From JALZAA01 sp035316005 (lineage in GTDB: Bacteria > Actinomycetota > Acidimicrobiia > IMCC26256 > JACDBD01), in the NCBI GenBank assembly GCA_035316005.1, contig DATFXK010000075.1, positions 1 to 9,922 of the forward strand: 9,922 bases of DNA. The letters run 5' to 3'. The translations under genes and the position numbers were made by a program. Below are positions 6,311-9,922 of this stretch, in pieces; position 1 is the stretch's first letter; each line of letters opens with the position of its first letter. The notes beneath the pieces are model-generated. The model saw nothing but the letters and a program-made list of their open reading frames with translations, searched no databases and was not told where the DNA came from.

Positions 6311-6721
6311 CTACTCCTGAACGAGCTCGATGAGCGTGCCGAACGCCGTCTTCGGGTGCACGAAGGCGACGGTCGTGCCCCGGCTGCCGGGCCGGGGCGC
6401 CTCGTCGATGACCTGATGGCCTTCGCGCTTCACCCGCTCCAGCGCGGCGGCGCAGTCGTCGACGCGGTAGGCGACGTGGTGGATCCCCTCGCCCTTCTTG
6501 TCGAGGTACTTGGCGACGGGCGAGTCGTCGCGCACGGGCGTGAGGAGCTGGACGTACGAGTCGGCCACCCGCAGCAGCACCTCCTCGACGCCGTCCTTCT
6601 CGACGACCTCCCGGTGCACCGGCTCGACGCCGTAGGTGCTGCGGTAGTACTCGACGGCGCCGTCGAGGTCGCGCACGGCGATCGCGACGTGGTCGATCTC
6701 GGTGACGACGGGGTCGCTCAC
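6311..6721 (-). CDS. mce: Methylmalonyl-CoA/ethylmalonyl-CoA epimerase
   Basis: A 136-residue VOC-family (glyoxalase fold) epimerase. It interconverts the 2R and 2S forms of methylmalonyl-CoA, and in the ethylmalonyl-CoA pathway the same enzyme also acts on ethylmalonyl-CoA. Two beta-alpha-beta-beta-beta modules are visible. Likely metal ligands are His11 (IDHVAIAV), Gln58 (YVQLL), His81 or His82 (GIHHVAYRV) and Glu132 (LIELVQE), and the catalytic Glu region is VEEVLL (45-50). The length is typical. The start is GTG at 6721, which overlaps the ccr stop by four bases (GTGA), so translation is coupled to ccr. That overlap strongly suggests that its physiological partner is Ccr, whose ethylmalonyl-CoA product must be epimerised before the mutase step. 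Confidence 0.92.
   Translation of the reverse strand: MSDPVVTEIDHVAIAVRDLDGAVEYYRSTYGVEPVHREVVEKDGVEEVLLRVADSYVQLLTPVRDDSPVAKYLDKKGEGIHHVAYRVDDCAAALERVKREGHQVIDEAPRPGSRGTTVAFVHPKTAFGTLIELVQE
6314..6318 (-). promoter_or_regulatory. Ribosome binding site that points to a CTG start
   Basis: AGGAG on the minus strand lies within the last codons of the epimerase, exactly 6 nt before CTG at 6307-6305. The spacing is ideal for initiation there and no ordinary start codon is near, so this site is the main reason for choosing the CTG. Confidence 0.45.
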
Positions 6722-8076
6722 GCGCTCGCGCCCTTGTGATGGCGGCGGAACAGGGTGATCTGGTCGAGGTGCCGCTCGCGCAGCTCGGGATTCGTCACGC
6801 CCAGACCCTCCCCGGGGGCAAGGCAGAGCACGCCGACCTTCCCCTCCACGAGGTTGTGATGCACCTGGGCGGCGGCCTCACCCGTCTCGTCGAGCGGGTA
6901 GACGACGGAGAGGGTCGGGTGGATCTTGCCCTCGCCGACGAGGCGGTTCGCCTCCCACGCCTCCCGGTAGTTCGCGAAGTGGCAACCCTTGAGGGTCTTC
7001 AGCATCATCCAGAGGTAGCGGTTGTCGTACTCGATCGTGAAGCCGGACGTCGCCGCGCACGTGATGATCATCCCGCCCCGCTTGCACACGAACACCGACG
7101 CGCCCATGGTCGAGCGACCGGGGTGCTCGAACACGATGTCGGGGTCGGTTCCCGCCAGCTCACGGATCTTCTTGCCCAGCCGGCGCCACTCGCCGGGGTC
7201 CTGCGTGTGCTCGTCCTTCCAGAACCGGTACCCCTCGGCCTTCCGGTCGATGACGTGCTCGACGCCCATGTCGTGCAGCAGCTCCGCCCGCTCCGGAGAC
7301 GACACGACGCCCACCGGTGTGCCGCCGCCGTTCATCACGTACTGCGCGGCGTAGGCCCCGATGCCGCCGCTCGCGCCCCACACGAGCACGGTCTGGCCCT
7401 GGGTCATCTGCGAGCCGTTTGGGCTGACGATCATGCGGTAGCTCGTCGAGTTGCACAGCGCGTTGCACGCCGCCTCCTCCCACGTGAGGTGGGCGGGCTT
7501 GGGCATGATCTGGTTCGCCCGCACCAGCGCGATCTCGGCCAGGCCGCCGTAGTTGGACTCGAAGCCCCAGATGCGCTGGTTCACGGCGAGCATCGAGTCG
7601 TCGTGGGCCGACGGGTCCTGGTCGTCGACGTAGTTGCAGTGGATCGTGACCTCGTCGCCCGACTTCCAGTTGCGGACGGCCGAGCCGACCCGCAGCACGA
7701 CGCCGGAAGCGTCGCTCCCCATCACGTGGAACGGCCGGTCGTGCCGGGCGCCCCAGACGCTCTCCTTCCCGAGGCGCTTCAGGAACTGGAACGTCGGCAG
7801 GGGCTCGAAGATCGACGTCCACACCGTGTTGAAGTTGATCGCCGACGCCATGACGGCGATGTATGCCTCGTCCGGTGCCAGCTCGGGCAGCGGGACGTCC
7901 TCGACGTGCGTCGACTTGCGCGGGTCCTTCTCCTCGGACGGGAGACCGGCGAACATCTCCTGCTCCTCGGCGCGCACGACGGCGGCGCGGACCGTCTCCG
8001 GCAGCGGCAGCGCGCCGATGCTGTCACGGTCGGCGCCGTCGAGAATTGCTGTGCGAATGCCTTCGATCTCCGTCAT
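6718..8076 (-). CDS. ccr: Crotonyl-CoA carboxylase/reductase
   Basis: A 452-residue medium-chain dehydrogenase/reductase that reduces crotonyl-CoA with NADPH and adds CO2, giving (2S)-ethylmalonyl-CoA, the key step of the ethylmalonyl-CoA pathway. Seen: the N-terminal GroES-like part with INFNTVW (80-86), SDASGVVLRVG (121-131), QRIWGFESNYGGLAEIA (167-183), the Rossmann motif WGASGGIG (233-240), EGYRFWKDEHTQDPGEW (281-297), FEHPGR (316-321) and HFANYREAWEANRL (366-379). The CO2-binding residues known from the Kitasatospora enzyme (Asn81, Phe170, Glu171, His365) match Asn81, Phe172, Glu173 and His366, so this is a true carboxylating Ccr and not a plain enoyl reductase. The ATG at 8076 has no clear ribosome site but has a -10-like TAGCGT 6 nt ahead, which suggests a leaderless mRNA. 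It is divergent from the thiolase and overlaps the epimerase. Confidence 0.96.
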   Translation of the reverse strand: MTEIEGIRTAILDGADRDSIGALPLPETVRAAVVRAEEQEMFAGLPSEEKDPRKSTHVEDVPLPELAPDEAYIAVMASAINFNTVWTSIFEPLPTFQFLKRLGKESVWGARHDRPFHVMGSDASGVVLRVGSAVRNWKSGDEVTIHCNYVDDQDPSAHDDSMLAVNQRIWGFESNYGGLAEIALVRANQIMPKPAHLTWEEAACNALCNSTSYRMIVSPNGSQMTQGQTVLVWGASGGIGAYAAQYVMNGGGTPVGVVSSPERAELLHDMGVEHVIDRKAEGYRFWKDEHTQDPGEWRRLGKKIRELAGTDPDIVFEHPGRSTMGASVFVCKRGGMIITCAATSGFTIEYDNRYLWMMLKTLKGCHFANYREAWEANRLVGEGKIHPTLSVVYPLDETGEAAAQVHHNLVEGKVGVLCLAPGEGLGVTNPELRERHLDQITLFRRHHKGASA

Positions 8077-8082
8077 GCGGCG

Positions 8083-8088
8083 ACGCTA
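8083..8088 (-). promoter_or_regulatory. Possible -10 hexamer of ccr giving a leaderless transcript
   Basis: TAGCGT on the minus strand fits TANNNT and ends 6 nt before the ccr ATG. That places the transcription start at or next to the A of the ATG. No Shine-Dalgarno sequence precedes this ATG, which agrees with leaderless initiation, common in actinobacteria. Confidence 0.4.
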
Positions 8089-8129
8089 GCGCCCGCCGCG
8101 CCCTTGGTTTCGGGAGGCGCCCGTGCGGC

Positions 8130-8135
8130 TACGCT
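8130..8135 (+). promoter_or_regulatory. Possible -10 hexamer of the thiolase gene
   Basis: TACGCT in the 91-bp divergent spacer, 32 bp before the thiolase ATG, leaves a leader of about 25 nt containing the GGAGG site. Upstream candidates for a -35 (TTGGTT at 8104-8109, or TTTCGG at 8108-8113) are poorly placed or weak. The close spacing to the ccr promoter would allow shared control. Confidence 0.35.
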
Positions 8136-8167
8136 CGAATGGCTCGTTCTGGTCTGGGGGAGGAACC

Positions 8168-9352
8168 ATGCCCGGCTCCGTCATCATCTCGTCGGCCCGC
8201 ACGCCCATCGGGAAGCTGTCGGGCGCGCTGGCGTCGTTCTCGGCCATGGACCTCGGCGGGTTCGCGGTCTCGGCCGCCCTCGAGCGGGCCGGCGTGGGCC
8301 CCGAGCAGGTCGACTACGTGATCATCGGCCAGGTGCTGCAGGGCGGTCAGGGCCAGATCACCGCGCGCCAGGCGGCGGTCAAGGCGGGCGTCCCCATGAC
8401 GGTCCCCGCCCTCACTGTCAACAAGGTCTGCCTCTCGGGCATGAACGCCATCTACCTCGCCGACCAGATGGTGCAGGCCGGCGACGCCGAGCTCGTGGTG
8501 GCGGGCGGCATGGAGTCCATGACCGCGGCGCCGTACCTGCTCCCGGGCGCCCGGGCCGGGTACCGCATGGGCGACTCGGAGGTCGTCGACTCGATGATCC
8601 GGGACGGCCTCTGGTGCGCCTTCGACTGCATCCACATGGGTGCGGGGACCGAGCAGTACGCGGGGAACTTCGGCGGCATCACCCGCGAGGCCCAGGACGA
8701 GTTCGCGGCCAAGAGCCACGAGCGGGCCGCGGCCGCCATCAAGGAGGGCCGCCTCGCCCCCGAGATCACCCCGGTGAGCGTGCCCCAACGCAAGGGCGAG
8801 CCCATCCTCGTCGACACCGACGAGGGCGTCCGTCCCGGCACGACGCCCGAGTCGTTGGGGAGCCTGAAGCCGGCGTTCGCCAAGGACGGCACGATCACCG
8901 CGGGCAACGCGTCCCAGATCTCTGACGGCGCCGCCGCCGTGATCGTCACCAGCAGGGAGAAGGCCGAGGAGCTCGGCGCCACCCCGATCGCCGAGCTGGT
9001 GAGCTTCGGCATGGTCGCCGGCCCCGACCCGTCGCTGCTCACGCAGCCGTCGCGGGCGATCAAGCGGGCGCTCGAGCCGGTCGACAAGTCGGTCACCGAC
9101 ATCGACCTGTTCGAGATCAACGAGGCCTTCGCCGCCGTCGGCCTCGCCGCCATGCAGGACCTCGGCATCACCGACGACGTCGTCAACGTCAACGGCGGCG
9201 CCATCGCGCTGGGCCACCCGATCGGCATGTCGGGCAACCGCTTGGCGCTCACACTGCTCCACGAGCTGCGTCGGCGGGGCGGCGGGACCGGTGCGGCCGC
9301 CCTGTGCGGAGGTGGCGGGCAGGGAGACGCGCTGATCGTGCGGACCGTCTGA
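8168..9352 (+). CDS. Acetyl-CoA acetyltransferase (thiolase)
   Basis: A 394-residue thiolase II-type enzyme that condenses two acetyl-CoA to acetoacetyl-CoA, or does the reverse. All catalytic elements are visible: the nucleophile Cys88 in NKVCLSGMNAI, the NEAF motif with Asn318 in EINEAFA, His350 in GGAIALGHPIGMSG and Cys380 in ALCGGGGQGDA. The numbering is close to that of the Zoogloea ramigera biosynthetic thiolase. The ATG at 8168 is chosen because GGAGG lies 4 nt upstream and the sequence MPGSVIISSARTPIGK matches the usual thiolase N-terminus; an upstream GTG at 8123 would overlap the promoter. It is divergent from ccr, and its product leads to crotonyl-CoA, the Ccr substrate, via a reductase and crotonase not encoded here. 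This fits a role as the entry enzyme (PhaA-like) of the ethylmalonyl-CoA pathway. Confidence 0.95.
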   Translation: MPGSVIISSARTPIGKLSGALASFSAMDLGGFAVSAALERAGVGPEQVDYVIIGQVLQGGQGQITARQAAVKAGVPMTVPALTVNKVCLSGMNAIYLADQMVQAGDAELVVAGGMESMTAAPYLLPGARAGYRMGDSEVVDSMIRDGLWCAFDCIHMGAGTEQYAGNFGGITREAQDEFAAKSHERAAAAIKEGRLAPEITPVSVPQRKGEPILVDTDEGVRPGTTPESLGSLKPAFAKDGTITAGNASQISDGAAAVIVTSREKAEELGATPIAELVSFGMVAGPDPSLLTQPSRAIKRALEPVDKSVTDIDLFEINEAFAAVGLAAMQDLGITDDVVNVNGGAIALGHPIGMSGNRLALTLLHELRRRGGGTGAAALCGGGGQGDALIVRTV

Positions 9353-9357
9353 CCTGC

Positions 9358-9374
9358 TCACGCGCGGAGCGTGA
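9358..9374 (+). terminator. Short hairpin directly after the thiolase
   Basis: TCACGC (9358-9363) and GCGTGA (9369-9374) form a 6-bp stem with a five-base loop, 5 bp after the thiolase stop. A longer alternative pairs GCTCA (9356-9360) with TGAGC (9378-9382). No T-run follows, so it is only a weak terminator candidate. Confidence 0.35.
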
Positions 9375-9429
9375 CGCTGAGCACGAATTCGACGCGATCC
9401 ACTTGATCGGTGCTTGTCACTGGTTCGAC

Positions 9430-9457
9430 ACCGTTGTAACGTAAACGCAACAACGGT
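9430..9457. repeat. Inverted repeat with AT-richer loop
   Basis: A perfect 8-bp stem, ACCGTTGT (9430-9437) against ACAACGGT (9450-9457), with a 12-base loop, in the spacer between the thiolase and recR. No T-run follows on either strand. It could be an operator-like palindrome or a transcript hairpin. Confidence 0.35.
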
Positions 9458-9497
9458 TCAGGGACTCCACCGCTGCGGAGGATCTTGAGCTACCGGT

Positions 9498-9610
9498 CTG
9501 GGGTACCGGTCATCGAGGTGGCCTGTCCGCCCGCTACCACCTCGAAGGGCGGTACCCCAGTGCAATCTCGGGTCGGCGCGAGGCGAGGATTCGCCCACGC
9601 CGGCCCGTTT
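9498..9610 (+). ncRNA. Two tandem large stem-loops, candidate structured RNA
   Basis: First stem-loop, 9498-9560: an 11-bp perfect outer stem CTGGGGTACCG/CGGTACCCCAG, a symmetric 4x4 internal loop, a 9-bp perfect inner stem TCGAGGTGG/CCACCTCGA (9513-9521, 9537-9545) and a 15-base apical loop. After an 8-base linker comes the second, 9569-9607: a 10-bp outer stem with one G-U, a small internal loop, then GGCGA/TCGCC around GGAT. It is followed by TTT at 9608-9610, so the plus strand is the likelier transcript. ACCGGT at 9492-9497 can instead pair with ACCGGT at 9505-9510, which would open the first stem, a switch-like option. It does not match SRP RNA, tmRNA, 6S or a riboswitch class I know. 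It may instead be an elaborate terminator or a mobile-element end. Confidence 0.4.
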
Positions 9611-9689
9611 GCGCGTTCTGGCGGCGTATGCACTCCGTGCTTGAGGTCAGCTCGCTCGTCGGTGTCCACCGTGCTCAGCCTGCTGATGG

Positions 9690-9708
9690 TCTGCCAGCTT
9701 TAGGCAGA
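9690..9708 (-). terminator. Weak hairpin at the recR stop codon
   Basis: TCTGCC (9690-9695) and GGCAGA (9703-9708) form a 6-bp stem whose loop contains the recR TAA. There is no T-run after it. It is the only hairpin directly at the recR end, so it is listed with low confidence. Confidence 0.2.
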
Positions 9709-9922
9709 GACCTCCCGTCGCCCTTCGAGGGCTCGCCCCAGGGTCAGCTCGTCCGCGTACTCGAGGTCGCCGCCGACGGGCAGGCCGCTCGCCAGGCGGG
9801 TGACGCGGAGCTCGAGCGGCTTGAGCAGCCTGGCGAGGTACAGCGCGGTGGCTTCGCCCTCGACGTTCGGGTTCGTGCAGAGGATGACCTCCTCGACGCC
9901 TTCCGGCTCGAGCCGCGCCAAC
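9700..9922 (-). CDS. recR: Recombination protein RecR, C-terminal part
   Basis: The last 73 or so residues of RecR, cut by the window edge; full-length proteins are about 200 residues. RecR works with RecF and RecO in loading RecA at gaps during DNA repair. The visible part is the end of the Toprim domain: EEVILCTNPNVEGEATALYL, LARLLKPL, then RVTRLASGLPVGGDLEYADE and TLGRALEGRREV, all strongly conserved in the family. The zinc finger and helix-hairpin-helix lie upstream, outside the window. The first visible codon of the frame is TTG for an internal Leu and not a start. It converges on the thiolase across a spacer of about 350 bp. In many bacteria recR follows dnaX and ybaB, which would lie to the right. 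Confidence 0.95.
   Translation of the reverse strand, partial: LARLEPEGVEEVILCTNPNVEGEATALYLARLLKPLELRVTRLASGLPVGGDLEYADELTLGRALEGRREVSA

Larger units (their letters stand above)
9358..9489 (-). pseudogene. Possible 3' remnant of a gene, perhaps a prepilin-like protein
   Basis: On the minus strand a 43-codon open stretch follows a TAG (9490-9492) and ends in TGA at 9358-9360, six bases from the thiolase stop, where a convergent gene would be expected to end. Its translation looks protein-like: PEPLLRLRYNGVEPVTST, then DQVDRVEFVLSVTLRA. A pattern of R-Y followed by a short loop and a final R-V-E-x-x-L-x-V strand is usual at the C-terminus of prepilin-like proteins. There is no good start codon. 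Codon use becomes more typical of the window toward the end. The resemblance is from memory and weak; it may be chance. Confidence 0.25.

Noticed and set aside
6736..8925. A very long open plus-strand frame (about 729 codons)
   Set aside because: It lies antisense to ccr, then runs out of frame through the thiolase. Its translation is rich in Arg, Gly, Ala and His with no domain pattern, a usual result of high GC at third positions.
8129..9361. Open minus-strand frame across the thiolase
   Set aside because: Antisense shadow of a complete thiolase, with repetitive charged composition and no recognisable motif.
9421..9440. TGGTTCGACACC, resembling a tRNA or tmRNA T-arm
   Set aside because: The flanking bases do not form a 5-bp T stem and no acceptor, D or anticodon arms are found around it.
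9485..9703. A 72-codon plus-strand frame in the thiolase-recR spacer
   Set aside because: It passes through both stem-loops, has no ribosome site worth noting and runs into recR. A brief VIEV string recalls IS110 transposases but nothing after it fits.

Overview
The window is very GC-rich bacterial DNA with dense genes and short spacers. The carboxylase has an epsilon subunit, a component typical of Actinomycetota acyl-CoA carboxylases. Together with the SH3b/four-helix and DUF4389 membrane proteins and the Ccr, this points to an actinobacterium, perhaps an uncultured Acidimicrobiia- or Thermoleophilia-like lineage. The lineage is an inference from gene content, since no rRNA is present.

Layout. 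Nearly everything reads on the minus strand, so going from right to left: the 3' part of recR (9700-9922); a spacer of about 350 bp (9353-9699) with no clear gene but two large stem-loops and a possible 3' gene remnant; then a plus-strand acetyl-CoA acetyltransferase (8168-9352), divergent from ccr. The minus-strand run ccr (6718-8076), methylmalonyl/ethylmalonyl-CoA epimerase (6311-6721) and an alpha/beta hydrolase (5480-6307) is tightly coupled. An hsp20 gene follows (4957-5372) with its frame broken by one base. Next is a decayed membrane-protein gene (about 4402-4905), then an intact trio: SH3b-linker-4TM protein (3455-4327), DUF4389 protein (2818-3423) and 4TM protein (2240-2794). Last come the acyl-CoA carboxylase carboxyltransferase (534-2150), its epsilon subunit (263-520) and the N-terminus of a probable metallophosphoesterase (1-252).

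How it fits together. Thiolase (2 acetyl-CoA to acetoacetyl-CoA), Ccr (crotonyl-CoA + CO2 + NADPH to ethylmalonyl-CoA), the epimerase (ethylmalonyl-/methylmalonyl-CoA epimers) and an acyl-CoA carboxylase are steps of the ethylmalonyl-CoA pathway for acetyl-CoA assimilation, or of C4/C5 extender-unit supply. The acetoacetyl-CoA reductase, crotonase, mutases, lyase and the biotin-carrying alpha subunit are not in the window. No PKS, transposase, CRISPR array, tRNA or rRNA was recognised.

The least explained parts are the family of three related 4TM proteins (one dead) beside a DUF4389 protein, the double stem-loop at 9498-9610, and the hydrolase, which shares a frame with the epimerase, is separated from it by one TAG, and has no ATG, GTG or TTG at its expected start.
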